DNA from: Halomonas organivorans
GTDB lineage: Bacteria > Pseudomonadota > Gammaproteobacteria > Pseudomonadales > Halomonadaceae
Assembly: GCF_014192055.1 (NCBI RefSeq)
Contig: NZ_JACHXM010000004.1
Coordinates: 1 to 64,000 of the forward strand
Length of the DNA: 64,000 nucleotides
Direction: 5' to 3'
Shown: piece after piece, positions 8,093 to 18,130 of the stretch
How positions within the stretch are numbered: position 1 is the stretch's first letter
Layout: each line of letters opens with the position of its first letter
Program-made: the position numbers and the translations under genes
The notes under the pieces: generated by a model
Databases searched by the model: none
Seen by the model: only the letters and a program-made list of their open reading frames with translations
What the model was told of the DNA's origin: nothing

Positions 8093-9982
8093 TTAGGCGA
8101 CCTTGACGACCCGGAACATGCCGGCATCCATGTGATAGAGCAGGTGGCAGTGGAAGGCCCAGCTACCCTCGGCATCGGCGGTGATCAAGGCGGAGAGGCG
8201 TTCTCCGGGCTTGACGTTCAGGGTGTGCTTGCGAGGAATCAGCTCGCCGGCGCCATTCTCGAGTTCCATCCACATGCCATGCAGATGAATGGGATGCTCC
8301 ATCATGGTGTCGTTGACCAGGATCAACCGCAGGCGCTCGTCCTTCTCGAAGTGGATGGGGCCCGTGACCTCACTGAACTTCTTGCCATCGAAGGACCACA
8401 TGTAACGTTCCATGTTGCCGGTCAGGTGCAGCTCGAGCTCGCGGCCTGGTGGGCGACGATCCGGCCAGGGACGCAGTGCCTTGAGATCGCGATAGACCAG
8501 GACTCGGCGCTCACCCGGATCGATACCGATGCCTGGCTGATCGAGGCGGGAGCCTGGCTGGGCCACGCCCACGGGAAGCATGCCGTCGGTCCTGCCGGAT
8601 GCCGCGTCGGCCATGTGACCCCGATCCATGCCCTGCATACTCGAGTGATCCATGCCGGGCATCTTGGCGTGATCCATACCCTGCATGGTCGAGTGGTCCA
8701 TGCCGGGCATCTTGGCGTGATCCATCCCCTGCATGGCCGAGTGATCCATGCCGGGCATCTTGGCGTTATCCATGCCCTGCATGGCCGAGTGGTCCATGCC
8801 TTGCATATCGGACATTCCCGACATGTCCATTCCCGCATGTGCGCCCATGGCTTCCATACCTCGGTCCGCAATCTGGCGGCGTACCGGGATGGGAGCGGTC
8901 ATGCCGAGCCTGGGCGCGAGGGTGCCGCTGGCGTAGCCGCTGCGGTCCATGGACTCAGCGAAAAGCGTATAAGCCGTATTCGCTTCGGGAGTGACCAGGA
9001 CGTCATAGGTCTCCGCGACGCCGATGCGAAACTCCTCGACGGGCACGGGTTGAATCGGTTGGCCATCGGCGGCCACGACCGTCATCGTTAACCCCGGAAT
9101 CCGCACGTCGAAGTAGGTCATCGCCGAGCCGTTGATGACGCGAAGCCGTTGGGTTTCACCGGGCTTGAACAGTGCCGTCCAGTTCTGTGACGGAGATTGC
9201 CCGTTCATCAGATAGGTGTAGGTGCTACCGGTGACGTCGGCGATGTCACGGGAACTCATGCGCATATCCGCCCACATGGCGCGCTGGGCGGCGGTATCGG
9301 CAAAGCCGTGTCGCTCCACGTCGGCGAAGAAATCCGCGACCGTTCTTTCCTGAAAGTTGTAGTAGCCTTCACCGATTTTCAGGTTATGAAAAATGGTCGC
9401 AGGGTCCTCGAAGCTCCAGTCGGTCAGCAGCAGTACGTGTTCGCGATCATAGCGAAACGGCTCTGGCTCGGCGGCGTCGATGATCAGGGGACCGGCATGG
9501 CCGAGCTGTTCCTGCAGGCCGGAGTGGCTGTGATACCAGTAGGTGCCGTTCTGGCGTACCGGGAAGCGGTAGGTGAAGGTCTCGCCGGGGGCGATGCCTG
9601 CGAAGCTGACGCCGGGCACGCCGTCCATCTCCGGCGGCAGGATCAAGCCGTGCCAGTGGATGGAGGTCGGTTCCTCCAAGAGGTTGGTGACACGCAGCAC
9701 GGCGTCCTGGCCTTCCCGGAGGCGAACGAGCGGGCCGGGGCTGGTGCCGTTGATGCTGATGGGGCGAGCCGACTGGCCCGCTACCGGAAACGACTCACGG
9801 CGGATGGCCAGCGAGACATTGGGACCTTGCTCGGTGCCTTGTGGGTATGCCGCGGTTTGGCCCCAGGGGGCAGCCCAGGCCGGTGACAGCCTGAGCGCCA
9901 TGGCGCCGAGCCCCAGGGCGCTGCCGCCCTTGAGCACCTGGCGTCGGGTCAGCGGGGATGCCGTTTGGTTGGCCTTTATCAT
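8093..9982 (-). CDS. copA: Multicopper oxidase CopA (periplasmic)
   Basis: 629 residues, normal for PcoA/CopA. A twin-arginine signal ([10 protein letters not shown] near residues 11-20) exports the folded enzyme. Cupredoxin copper motifs are complete: HWHGL and WYHSHSG for the first trinuclear ligands, HPIHLHGMW and [13 protein letters not shown] near the end for the rest and the type 1 site. Between them lies a Met/His/Asp-rich insert with 16-residue tandem repeats ([13 protein letters not shown] type) able to bind several Cu(I). The enzyme oxidises Cu(I) and sequesters copper. It has its own CopR-type box (10017-10049) and an AAAGGAG ribosome site, and leads directly into copB. Confidence 0.95.
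   Translation of the reverse strand: MIKANQTASPLTRRQVLKGGSALGLGAMALRLSPAWAAPWGQTAAYPQGTEQGPNVSLAIRRESFPVAGQSARPISINGTSPGPLVRLREGQDAVLRVTNLLEEPTSIHWHGLILPPEMDGVPGVSFAGIAPGETFTYRFPVRQNGTYWYHSHSGLQEQLGHAGPLIIDAAEPEPFRYDREHVLLLTDWSFEDPATIFHNLKIGEGYYNFQERTVADFFADVERHGFADTAAQRAMWADMRMSSRDIADVTGSTYTYLMNGQSPSQNWTALFKPGETQRLRVINGSAMTYFDVRIPGLTMTVVAADGQPIQPVPVEEFRIGVAETYDVLVTPEANTAYTLFAESMDRSGYASGTLAPRLGMTAPIPVRRQIADRGMEAMGAHAGMDMSGMSDMQGMDHSAMQGMDNAKMPGMDHSAMQGMDHAKMPGMDHSTMQGMDHAKMPGMDHSSMQGMDRGHMADAASGRTDGMLPVGVAQPGSRLDQPGIGIDPGERRVLVYRDLKALRPWPDRRPPGRELELHLTGNMERYMWSFDGKKFSEVTGPIHFEKDERLRLILVNDTMMEHPIHLHGMWMELENGAGELIPRKHTLNVKPGERLSALITADAEGSWAFHCHLLYHMDAGMFRVVKVA
8643..8810. repeat. 48-bp tandem repeat in copA encoding Met-rich units
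   Basis: Near-identical units begin at 8643, 8691, 8739 and 8787, exactly 48 bp apart (the last partial). Each codes for 16 residues of the [15 protein letters not shown] type. Only a few bases differ between units, so the array is young or homogenised by recombination. Confidence 0.85.
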
Positions 9983-10016
9983 GCACGACTCCTTTCCGAG
10001 GCGATGGATGGAGTCG

Positions 10017-10049
10017 ATGATGCCGTGGCCAGCTGAATCCAGGCTGAAT
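10017..10049 (-). promoter_or_regulatory. Putative CopR box and -10, upstream of copA
   Basis: Plus strand reads GCTGAAT (10032-10038), CCAG, GCTGAAT (10043-10049), a perfect 7-N4-7 direct repeat. On the minus strand it is followed after 9 nt by CATCAT (10017-10022). It sits between copS and copA, so copAB can be transcribed apart from the regulator genes. Confidence 0.65.
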
Positions 10050-10055
10050 ATCGAA

Positions 10056-11408
10056 TCAGGCCGCGGGAATATGGATCGTGACCCGCAGGCCCGAGTCGGG
10101 CGGTGCCTGAAACTCGATGTTGCCCCGATAGTGCTCCAGCAGCTGGATCAGGATTGAGAGCCCCAGGCCATGACCGGGCCGCCCCTCGTCGAGGCGTCTC
10201 CCTCGCTGGCCCAGTCGCGTGAGCTGCTCTGTCGGCACGCCGGGGCCATCGTCTTCCACCATCAGGCATAAGCCGTCGCTGACGGTCGCGTGAATGCGGA
10301 TGGTATGGCGCGCCCACTTGCCGGCGTTGTCCAGCACGATTCCCGCCATTTCCATGAAGTCCTGCCGCTCCATGGCCAGCCTCGCATCGGCCTTGGGCAT
10401 GCCGAGGGACAGGAAGGTCTTGTCGGGGTAGAGGGTGCGAAACATGTCCAGCAGGGTAGACAGCTCTCGCTCGGGACAGGTGTGCTGGCCGGAGTCGGCC
10501 CCGGCGATGCGCGAGCGACGCAGCTCGGCATTCAGCTGCGCCTGCATGTCCTCCAGGCGGGCCAGGATCTTGGCCCGCCGTGGTGGATCGATGGGGCGCT
10601 GGCCGCGCATGACCTGCATAATCGCGGCCAGAGGCGTCTTCAGGGCATGGGAGAGGTCGGACACGGCATGTCGGGAGCGCTTCAGGCGGTTCTCCTGGGC
10701 ATCCATGAAACGGTTCAGTTGTGAGACCAGAGCCTCGAGCTCGGCGGGAACCGTCAACTGCAGGCGTGCCCGTGTGCCCTGACGAAGTTCTTCGAGCTGT
10801 CGCTGCAGCTGCGCGATCGGGCCCAGGCCGGCCCTCACGGCGAGCAGGTTCAACCCTATGAGCAGCAGCAAGACGAGCCCAGCAATGACGCCGATCCACC
10901 AATGCAATCGACTCAACCCCGCTTCGACTCGGTCGAAGCTCTCGCCGACGAGTAGTACACCTTCGTGACCGTCGAAAGAGAAGGCTCGACGATAGACGAG
11001 CAGGTGACTCCCTTGGCGATGAACGTCGATCAGAGAGGCATCGACACTCTCAAGAAACGGATGGAGAACCTCCAGCCAGGCCGGATGGGAGGTGGTGACC
11101 TCCCCGTCGAAGCGCAGCACGTAGAGATGGTGAAAGACCCGTGCCGCCAAGCTCGTCGGGGCCGTGAGCGGGGGACGGTCGGTCGGCTCCTGGCGAAGCC
11201 GCTCAATCGTGTAGGCAGCCTCCTGGCGCAAGCGATCGCCGAGGAAATCACGGGCCAGGTCTCGCAGCAGGATGCCATGCAGCAACCAGGTCATCGCCAT
11301 CACCAGGAAGGCCGCCCCGCCCAGCCAGACGAGCAGCCTACCTCTCAGGCTGCGCCGATCAAGAAGATGCAAGGACGTACCCCTGGCCGCGGCGCGTCTG
11401 GATGACAT
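10056..11408 (-). CDS. copS: Copper-sensing histidine kinase (CopS/CusS-like)
   Basis: 450 residues. Two membrane helices (about 24-46 and 170-192) enclose a periplasmic sensor region of about 120 residues. HAMP and coiled-coil segments follow, then the dimerisation domain with phospho-acceptor His254 in [14 protein letters not shown], and an ATPase domain with N-box ([13 protein letters not shown]), G1 (EDDGPGVP) and G2 (GHGLGLSI). The chosen start overlaps the end of copR by 50 bases; a later start closer to the first helix is possible. It most likely phosphorylates CopR in response to periplasmic copper. The symbol rests on context and general similarity. Confidence 0.88.
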   Translation of the reverse strand: MSSRRAAARGTSLHLLDRRSLRGRLLVWLGGAAFLVMAMTWLLHGILLRDLARDFLGDRLRQEAAYTIERLRQEPTDRPPLTAPTSLAARVFHHLYVLRFDGEVTTSHPAWLEVLHPFLESVDASLIDVHRQGSHLLVYRRAFSFDGHEGVLLVGESFDRVEAGLSRLHWWIGVIAGLVLLLLIGLNLLAVRAGLGPIAQLQRQLEELRQGTRARLQLTVPAELEALVSQLNRFMDAQENRLKRSRHAVSDLSHALKTPLAAIMQVMRGQRPIDPPRRAKILARLEDMQAQLNAELRRSRIAGADSGQHTCPERELSTLLDMFRTLYPDKTFLSLGMPKADARLAMERQDFMEMAGIVLDNAGKWARHTIRIHATVSDGLCLMVEDDGPGVPTEQLTRLGQRGRRLDEGRPGHGLGLSILIQLLEHYRGNIEFQAPPDSGLRVTIHIPAA

Positions 11409-12024
11409 CCTTGCCGAGTCGTCGGCGCAGCCGCCCGATATAGACCTCCACTAGGTTGGGCGCCGGGGCATCCTGTTCCAGGGCGTAGAGCTGGTCGAGC
11501 AGGCGAAGCTTAGAGTGAACGCGATCGGGGTGGTGCATCAGATAGCGCAGTAATCGAAATTCGGTGGCCGTCAGCGACTGCCAGGCGTTGCCGTCGGTAC
11601 TCACACGTTGGAGATGTTCATCGAGATGGATGCCGTTGACCCTCAGCACGTTGCTGGTATTGCCGTGCTGGCGGCGCAACAGGGCATGTAACCTGGCCAG
11701 CAACTCTTCCTCGTGGAATGGCTTGGTCAGGTAGTCATCCGCCCCACGGCGTAGGCCAACGACCTTGTCTTCCCAGGTATCACGAGCTGTAAGAGCCAGG
11801 ATGGGCTGCTTGTACCCGTTTTCCCGCCAGCGCTCGAGCAAGTCGAGGCCCGACCCGTCGGGTAGCCCGAGATCCAAGATGACCAGCGCGTAATCCTCCA
11901 ACTGCATCAGCGAATCGGCCACACGTAGATGTGTGGCCGTATCGACGCGGTAGCCTTGGTCGCTCAGTGTCTCCGCGAGGCTCTCGCTGAGCAGGTCATC
12001 GTCCTCGAGGAGCAATAGCTTCAT
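11359..12024 (-). CDS. copR: OmpR-family response regulator (CopR-like)
   Basis: 221 residues. The receiver domain (1 to about 115) has the acidic pocket LEDDD, phospho-acceptor Asp51 (VILDLGLPDGSG) and the KPF lysine switch. The winged-helix DNA-binding domain (about 128-220) shows LTATEFRLLRYLMHHP and [19 protein letters not shown]. The gene starts 3 bp after the cupredoxin gene and overlaps copS, giving a cupredoxin-copR-copS operon with a CopR-type box upstream (12554-12586), which would make it autoregulated. The four direct repeats with 11-bp period in this block are its likely targets. Confidence 0.9.
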   Translation of the reverse strand: MKLLLLEDDDLLSESLAETLSDQGYRVDTATHLRVADSLMQLEDYALVILDLGLPDGSGLDLLERWRENGYKQPILALTARDTWEDKVVGLRRGADDYLTKPFHEEELLARLHALLRRQHGNTSNVLRVNGIHLDEHLQRVSTDGNAWQSLTATEFRLLRYLMHHPDRVHSKLRLLDQLYALEQDAPAPNLVEVYIGRLRRRLGKDVIQTRRGQGYVLASS

Positions 12025-12027
12025 GGC

Positions 12028-12519
12028 TTAGCCTTCGATCTGGATATCGCCGCTCATGCCCGCTTCGTAGTGGCCGGGAATATTGCAGGCAAACTCCACT
12101 TCCTCGACGTCGTGCGGCGCGGTCCAGACCAGTGTCGCGGTTTCGCCGGGCGGGATGGTCACCGCTGGCATGTTACCTGCATCATCGTGTCCTCCGCCAT
12201 GATGGTCGGCGCTCATGTCGTGCCCGCCGCCTGAGGCCATGTCACGCATCATCTCGCGATGCGCCGCTTGCTCATCATTGTCGCCAATCACGAATTCATG
12301 TTCGAGAGTGCCAGAGTTGGTGATTTCGAACTTAACTGTCTCGCCGGGGGCGATCGCCAGCTTGCCGGGGGTGAACCACATGTCCCCCGCCTCAAAGGAG
12401 AGGGTGCGATCAATCGCCGTATGGTCGGCAGCCCGTGAGCCGTCGCTGCCGTGCCCGGCACCGGCCAGGGCAGTGGTGGACGCCAGGCTGAACATGGCTA
12501 CGAGAAGTGTATTACGCAT
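12028..12519 (-). CDS. Periplasmic cupredoxin (CopI-like copper protein)
   Basis: 163 residues. A signal peptide (1 to about 20, ending TALAGAG) precedes a plastocyanin-like fold. Type 1 copper ligands are visible: His in the LEHEFVI strand and the C-terminal Cys-x4-His-x4-Met pattern in FACNIPGHYEAGM. A His/Met/Gly-rich loop (about residues 85-118: HREMMRDMASGGGHDMSADHH and on) is inserted between the strands and could bind further copper. CopI-type cupredoxins protect the periplasm from copper in other proteobacteria. First gene of the copR-copS operon, with a strong CopR-type box upstream. Confidence 0.88.
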   Translation of the reverse strand: MRNTLLVAMFSLASTTALAGAGHGSDGSRAADHTAIDRTLSFEAGDMWFTPGKLAIAPGETVKFEITNSGTLEHEFVIGDNDEQAAHREMMRDMASGGGHDMSADHHGGGHDDAGNMPAVTIPPGETATLVWTAPHDVEEVEFACNIPGHYEAGMSGDIQIEG

Positions 12520-12553
12520 CTTGATACCTCTTTAGGGTCTGTGGACCTTCCCA

Positions 12554-12586
12554 TATTTAAGCCACCAAGCTGAATCGAGGCTGAAT
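12554..12586 (-). promoter_or_regulatory. Putative CopR box and -10, upstream of the cupredoxin-copRS operon
   Basis: Plus strand reads GCTGAAT (12569-12575), CGAG, GCTGAAT (12580-12586), with a weaker third copy (GCTGAGC) at 12588. On the minus strand the repeat is followed after 9 nt by TAAATA (12554-12559). Identical repeats to the copA site. Confidence 0.65.
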
Positions 12587-13156
12587 GCTGAGCGATCTCA
12601 ATGATCGACAGTGGCTCCTTGCGCTCGTTTCTGGCAAGCCTTCCCCTGGTTATAAGATCGGGCCAGGCTGGAGACGTAGCATCCAGTCTGGCTCAAAGCG
12701 AATGGGCTCTAGGGATAGGGGGGCGGTGTCCGGCAGGGTGACCTGCGCGGTCTCAGGGCCCAGCAGCATGTGGGGCAGGTACGGAATCACTGGTCACGTT
12801 CGTCGGAATACGCAATGTTCTAGCCGGGCTTCGTGGCATGCGATGAGATGTCAACCGTCTCGAGGCTGGTATGTAGAATCATGCCTGTAGCCTAGGCCTA
12901 GTGTTGAAAAAATCGCCATTAGCCGCGAGGCCATGAATGATATTCTAGTTAAGGAGGCAAGTAGCCCCTCATTACTCTCCAGTTGCCTTCCGTGGTAGCG
13001 CAAGAGCCACCAGGGCGGCCGAGATCCACAGGCAGCCCACATCGGTCAGAAATAGCACCGCCATAAACGAGGTGATAGCCCGCTTATCGCCGGTGAGGTG
13101 GTGGGGCAGTCGAAGTGTCTGGGTCCATATGACGCCGTATCAGAGGTGATTTCCTG
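12587..13156. other. Intergenic region between copper and mercury blocks
   Basis: About 570 bp with no complete gene. The right part holds a decayed frame (12972-13139, listed separately). The left part shows no domain, RNA or repeat that I can recognise. This is a likely joint between two cargo modules. Confidence 0.5.
12972..13139 (-). pseudogene. Remnant of a membrane-protein gene (no start codon)
   Basis: A 55-codon open stretch ends with TAA at 12972-12974 and begins just after a stop at 13140-13142, with no ATG near the beginning. The translated piece ends in a hydrophobic helix (SFMAVLFLTDVGCLWISAAL followed by VALALPRK). It looks like the tail of a lost membrane protein; the family is not recognised. 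Confidence 0.25.
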
Positions 13157-13777
13157 GTGTTCTGTTACGAGCAATATGTGCTGCCCCATCTCCTACACTT
13201 GGCATGCGGTAACAAGGTAGTCGATCGTCAGCGAGCGGCCGTGGTGCCGCAAGCGCGGGGGCGGGTCCTGGAGGTGGGCATGGGATCCGGTCTCAACCTG
13301 CCCCACTACGATCCGGATCGGGTCGAGCTGGTTTGGGGGCTCGAGCCCTCCGAGGGCATGCGCCGCAAGGCCCGCCATCACGTCGCCGGGGCGCCGTTCG
13401 AGGTTCGCTGGCTGAACTTGCCGGGGGAGGAGATCCCTCTCGAGGACAACAGTGCCGATACCGTGGTGCTGACCTATACCCTGTGTACGATTCCGGACTG
13501 GCACCGGGCGCTAGAGCAGATGCGTCGCGTGCTCAAGCCGAGTGGCCAACTGCTGTTCTGCGAACACGGCATAGCCCCAGATGAGGGCGTGCGACGGTGG
13601 CAGGACCGCGTCAACCCTCTGTGGGGCAAGGTGGCGGGTGGCTGCCATCTCAATCGCACCATCCCCGAGCTCATCGAGCACGCCGGCTTCGCTATCCTGC
13701 AGATGGAAACGGGCTATCTACCGAAGGTCCCGCGATTTGCCGGTTTCAATTTCTGGGGAGCCGCCGCTCCCCGTTGA
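13157..13777 (+). CDS. Class I SAM-dependent methyltransferase
   Basis: 206 residues from a GTG at 13157. The SAM-binding motif I is [15 protein letters not shown] (about residues 37-51), followed by the acidic residue of motif II (GLEPSEGM) and a motif near [14 protein letters not shown]. The C-terminal half has the CEHG and [18 protein letters not shown] segments common to UbiE/METTL7-like small methyltransferases. It converges with merR, the two 3' ends overlapping by 32 bases. Position in a mercury block might suggest metal or thiol methylation, but no Cys signature of ArsM is visible; the substrate is unknown. Confidence 0.75.
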   Translation: MFCYEQYVLPHLLHLACGNKVVDRQRAAVVPQARGRVLEVGMGSGLNLPHYDPDRVELVWGLEPSEGMRRKARHHVAGAPFEVRWLNLPGEEIPLEDNSADTVVLTYTLCTIPDWHRALEQMRRVLKPSGQLLFCEHGIAPDEGVRRWQDRVNPLWGKVAGGCHLNRTIPELIEHAGFAILQMETGYLPKVPRFAGFNFWGAAAPR

Positions 13778-14186
13778 TCAAGCCCTCATGTAATGAGGCG
13801 ATCAGCGGGCAGGTGATACTTCCCTCCTGTTCATGACATGCCTGTACCAGTTCGGCCAGTGTCCGCTCGATACGCTGAAGACTGGCGATCTTCTCTTGCA
13901 CATCCGCCAGCTTATGCTCGGCCAGGGTGCTGGCCTCCTCGCAATGAGTGCCATCCTCCAATCGCAATAGCTCGGTGATCTCGTCCAGGCTGAAGCCTAG
14001 CCGCTGTGCGGTCTTGACGAAGGTCAGCCGCGCCACGTCGGCCGTGCCATAGCGACGGATACTGCCGGGAGGCCGCTTCGGCTCCGGCAGTATCCCGCGT
14101 CGCTGGTAATAGCGGATCGTCTCGACATTGACGCCAACCGCCTTGGCTAGGCCTCCGATGGTCAGAAAATTCGCTTCGCACTGCAT
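13746..14186 (-). CDS. merR: Mercury-responsive regulator MerR
   Basis: 146 residues. The helix-turn-helix is at the N-terminus ([24 protein letters not shown]), followed by the dimerisation helix. The three Hg(II)-binding Cys sit at 82, 117 and 126, exactly the numbering of Tn501/Tn21 MerR. It is transcribed divergently from merTPFA and binds the operator at 14192-14222, repressing without mercury and untwisting the 19-bp spacer to activate when Hg(II) binds. Confidence 0.96.
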   Translation of the reverse strand: MQCEANFLTIGGLAKAVGVNVETIRYYQRRGILPEPKRPPGSIRRYGTADVARLTFVKTAQRLGFSLDEITELLRLEDGTHCEEASTLAEHKLADVQEKIASLQRIERTLAELVQACHEQEGSITCPLIASLHEGLINGERRLPRN

Positions 14187-14191
14187 GCGCC

Positions 14192-14222
14192 TTGACTCCG
14201 TATCTGACTACGGAAGTAACCT
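14192..14222 (+). promoter_or_regulatory. mer operator-promoter
   Basis: -35 TTGACT (14192-14197), a 19-bp spacer holding the dyad CCGTA-N6-TACGG (14198-14213), and -10 TAACCT (14217-14222). The over-long spacer and dyad are the classic features of MerR-controlled promoters. It drives merT-P-F-A. Confidence 0.92.
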
Positions 14223-14259
14223 TATCTCAGTTACTACCGACACGAAAGGAGAGCCTGTG

Positions 14260-14610
14260 ATGCCGCAACCGAAAATGGGGCGGGGGCCCCTGGCCGCCGG
14301 AGGGCTCGCAGCGCTTCTGGCCTCGGCCTGTTGCCTCGGTCCTCTGGTGCTGATCACGCTGGGCGTTTCCGGCGCCTGGATCGGCAACCTGACCGCCCTG
14401 GAACCCTACCGCCCGCTCTTCATCGGCGTCGCGCTGGTGGCGCTGTTCTTCTCCTGGCGTCGGATCTTCCGGCCTGCGGAAAGGTGCCGGCCCGATGAGG
14501 TGTGCGCCGTCCCCCGAGCCCGAGTGGCCTACAAGGGGATCTTCTGGATGGTGTCGGTACTGGTGCTGATCGCCCTGGTGTTCCCTTACGTCTTGCCCCT
14601 GTTCTATTGA
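14260..14610 (+). CDS. merT: Mercuric transport protein MerT
   Basis: 116 residues, exactly the usual MerT length, from the ATG at 14260. Three membrane helices. The Cys pair Cys24-Cys25 in the first helix and Cys76 and Cys82 in the cytoplasmic loop match canonical MerT. It takes Hg(II) from periplasmic MerP and passes it inward to MerA. First gene of the mer operon, with an AAAGGAG ribosome site close to the start. Confidence 0.95.
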   Translation: MPQPKMGRGPLAAGGLAALLASACCLGPLVLITLGVSGAWIGNLTALEPYRPLFIGVALVALFFSWRRIFRPAERCRPDEVCAVPRARVAYKGIFWMVSVLVLIALVFPYVLPLFY

Positions 14611-14624
14611 AAGGAGAGTTTCCC

Positions 14625-14921
14625 ATGAAAGCTCGTTTCGCCCTCATCACGCTACTCGCCCTGGTCAACACGCCCGCCCTGGCGGCCCTGCAGACCATGA
14701 CGCTGTCGGTGCCGGGCATGACCTGCGCCGCCTGCCCGATTACCGTCAAGGCCGCCCTCAACAAGGTGGACGGAGTCGCGCGGGTCGACGTGAGCTATCC
14801 GGATCGTGAGGCGGTGGTTACCTTCGATGACACCCGGACATCCGTGGAGGCATTGATCGAGGCCACCACCAACGCCGGCTATCCCTCCACCCCGACATCC
14901 TCGAAATCGGATCGGGAGTGA
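14625..14921 (+). CDS. merP: Periplasmic mercury-binding protein MerP
   Basis: 98 residues from the ATG at 14625 (ribosome site AAAGGAG). A signal peptide (1 to about 20, ending PALAA) is followed by an HMA domain with the metal site GMTCAAC (Cys34 and Cys37). MerP scavenges Hg(II) in the periplasm and hands it to MerT or MerF. The C-terminus is a few residues longer than in Tn501 MerP. It ends just before merF. Confidence 0.95.
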   Translation: MKARFALITLLALVNTPALAALQTMTLSVPGMTCAACPITVKAALNKVDGVARVDVSYPDREAVVTFDDTRTSVEALIEATTNAGYPSTPTSSKSDRE

Positions 14922-14923
14922 CC

Positions 14924-16580
<1,657 letters not shown>

Positions 16581-16610
16581 GGGAAAGTGTCGCTGGCACC
16601 TGTCCACTCC

Positions 16611-16642
16611 TTGCCCCCGTACCATGGTACGGCCAGTACACT
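16611..16642 (+). promoter_or_regulatory. MerR-type operator-promoter of the second metal cassette
   Basis: -35 TTGCCC (16611-16616), a 20-bp spacer with a perfect 16-bp palindrome CCGTACCATGGTACGG (16617-16632), and -10 TACACT (16637-16642). The half-sites are the same as in the mer operator. The start of the MerR-HMA gene lies 28 bp downstream, so this protein probably controls its own promoter. Confidence 0.85.
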
Positions 16643-16669
16643 CTTTTCGGAAACTACGCAGGTGCCGAC

Positions 16670-17338
16670 ATGAGTGACATGACCATCGGCAAGGTGGCCG
16701 AGGCAGTAGGCGTCGGGGTCGAGACGATTCGCTTCTACGAGCGACGCGGGCTCATCGAACAGCCGCCTCGTCCAGAGGGCGGAGGGTATCGCGTCTATTC
16801 GGATGAGGCGGTGCAGCGGGTGCAGTTCATTCGCCGCGCCCAGGAGCTCGGTTTCTCCCTGCGCGAGATCGCCGGGCTGCTCTCGCTGCGTACCGACCAC
16901 GACACCGATGCCGGAGAGGTTCGGCGGCTAGCCACCGACAAACTCCAGGATGTGGATCGCAAAATCGAGCGGCTCCAGCATATCCGCCGAGGGCTAATGA
17001 CGCTGCTCGACCGTTGTCCCGGCGAGGGACCATTGCGGTGCTGTTCCATCATCGACGCTCTGGAGCACGACGAGAGGCTGGCCGGCAAGCCGACCAAACG
17101 AAAGGAGCCTGACATGCAGACACTAAGACTCGCGATCGAGGGTATGCATTGCAACGGCTGTGCGGAGATCGTCCGCCACGTTCTCGAACGGCAGGCGGGG
17201 GTCAAGGGGTGCTCGGTCTCTCATGAGAACGGCGAGGCCAGGGTGGCCGTCGACACCACTCAGACCTCCGCTGAGCAGCTCGCCGAGGCGGTACGCGGTG
17301 CCGGGTATTCGGCAAGCATCGTGACAAAGGCAGACTAG
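16670..17338 (+). CDS. MerR-family regulator fused to a C-terminal HMA metal-binding domain
   Basis: 222 residues from the ATG at 16670, downstream of the promoter. Residues 4-125 form a MerR regulator (helix-turn-helix TIGKVAEAVGVGVETIRFYERRG). Cys116 and Cys124/Cys125 match two of the three MerR metal ligands, but the position of MerR Cys82 is Ala81. Residues 150-222 form an HMA domain with GMHCNGC. An ideal ribosome site and ATG at 17114 sit at the domain junction, in frame, so a free 74-residue HMA protein could be made from the same message. The next gene starts 4 bp after the stop. The metal sensed is unknown. Confidence 0.85.
   Translation: MSDMTIGKVAEAVGVGVETIRFYERRGLIEQPPRPEGGGYRVYSDEAVQRVQFIRRAQELGFSLREIAGLLSLRTDHDTDAGEVRRLATDKLQDVDRKIERLQHIRRGLMTLLDRCPGEGPLRCCSIIDALEHDERLAGKPTKRKEPDMQTLRLAIEGMHCNGCAEIVRHVLERQAGVKGCSVSHENGEARVAVDTTQTSAEQLAEAVRGAGYSASIVTKAD
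17101..17116 (+). promoter_or_regulatory. Internal ribosome site and in-frame ATG at the MerR/HMA junction
   Basis: AAAGGAG (17101-17107), 6 nt spacing, ATG at 17114. Starting here gives a 74-residue HMA protein (17114-17338), a normal length for a free CopZ/MerP-like chaperone. The site suggests either a former two-gene arrangement now fused or deliberate dual translation. Confidence 0.6.
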
Positions 17339-17342
17339 CGCC

Positions 17343-17999
17343 TTGGAAATTGCCGTTGCCTTGCCGCTGGCCGCCGGGCTCGGGTTGCTGGGCTTCGTCG
17401 AGCCCTGTTCGGTCGGTAGCCACCTGCTGTTCATCCGCCATCTCGAACGGCTGCCTCGTCGGATGCAGGCCGTCCAGACGCTGCTGTTCACCCTGGCCCG
17501 GGCCGCGTTGATGGCCGGGCTCGGGGTGCTCGCGGCACTGATCGGCAGTGCGTTCACGGGGCTTCAGCACGCTCTCTGGGCCGTGCTGGGGAGCCTCTAT
17601 GTAGGCGTGGGACTGCTGTATCTCGGTGGAGGCGCGCCCTGGCTCTTGACCCGCGTGAACCGCCTCCTGCCACGCCTGGCCGGGACTCCGGGCAGCCTGG
17701 GACTGGGCGTGCTGTTTGGCTTGAACGTGCCGGCCTGTGCCGCCCCTCTGCTGGCGGTCCTGCTCGGGGATACGGCCGCGCGGGCCGCGGCCGGTGGGGG
17801 CATCATCTTCGGCGCCACCACCCTGCTGGTGTTCGGCCTGGCGCTCTCCAGCCCCCTGGTGCTTGCTGTCTATACCGCCCGTGGCCGGCGTTGGCTCGAG
17901 GCCCTCGCGCGCCTCGCCGGCCGCATGCCGCGCTGGACGGGGGGCGTGCTGGTGGGACTCGGGGCCTGGACCCTGTGGCTGGCCTTCTCCTCGATGTGA
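17343..17999 (+). CDS. CcdA/DsbD-like polytopic membrane protein of the second metal cassette
   Basis: 218 residues from a TTG at 17343, needed to include the first helix; the next ATG (17463) would cut it off. About six membrane helices. Two Pro-Cys type positions are visible, FVEPCSVGSH in helix 1 and NVPACAAPLLAVLLG in helix 4, matching the paired Cys of CcdA/DsbD transporters. Neighbours are the MerR-HMA gene (4 bp upstream) and the P-type ATPase, so it is likely a thiol or metal relay partner of the HMA domain. Specific function unknown. Confidence 0.75.
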   Translation: MEIAVALPLAAGLGLLGFVEPCSVGSHLLFIRHLERLPRRMQAVQTLLFTLARAALMAGLGVLAALIGSAFTGLQHALWAVLGSLYVGVGLLYLGGGAPWLLTRVNRLLPRLAGTPGSLGLGVLFGLNVPACAAPLLAVLLGDTAARAAAGGGIIFGATTLLVFGLALSSPLVLAVYTARGRRWLEALARLAGRMPRWTGGVLVGLGAWTLWLAFSSM

Positions 18000-18062
18000 G
18001 GACTCGACCGGCCCGACCACTGCGGTGCCTCTGTGCCTTCCCGTATTGATCCCCATTGGCGC

Positions 18063-18094
18063 TTGACCCCGTAGCAAAGTACGGCCTCTATCCT
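18063..18094 (+). promoter_or_regulatory. MerR-type operator-promoter of the P-type ATPase
   Basis: -35 TTGACC (18063-18068), 20-bp spacer with dyad CCGTA-N6-TACGG (18069-18084), -10 TATCCT (18089-18094). Same half-sites and spacer length as the promoter at 16611. It rules out the upstream ATG at 18056 as the ATPase start. Confidence 0.88.
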
Positions 18095-18130
18095 CGACGC
18101 ATGACCTCATTTACATCAAGGGGGGCGGCG

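Noticed and set aside
8599..8880. CRISPR-like array
   Set aside because: The periodic repeats are 48 bp, in frame, without distinct spacers, and code for the Met-rich insert of copA.
18056..18130. Upstream ATG for the P-type ATPase
   Set aside because: It lies before the -35 and -10 of the mer-type promoter (18063-18094), so it is not in the transcript. The ATG at 18131 has a good ribosome site.
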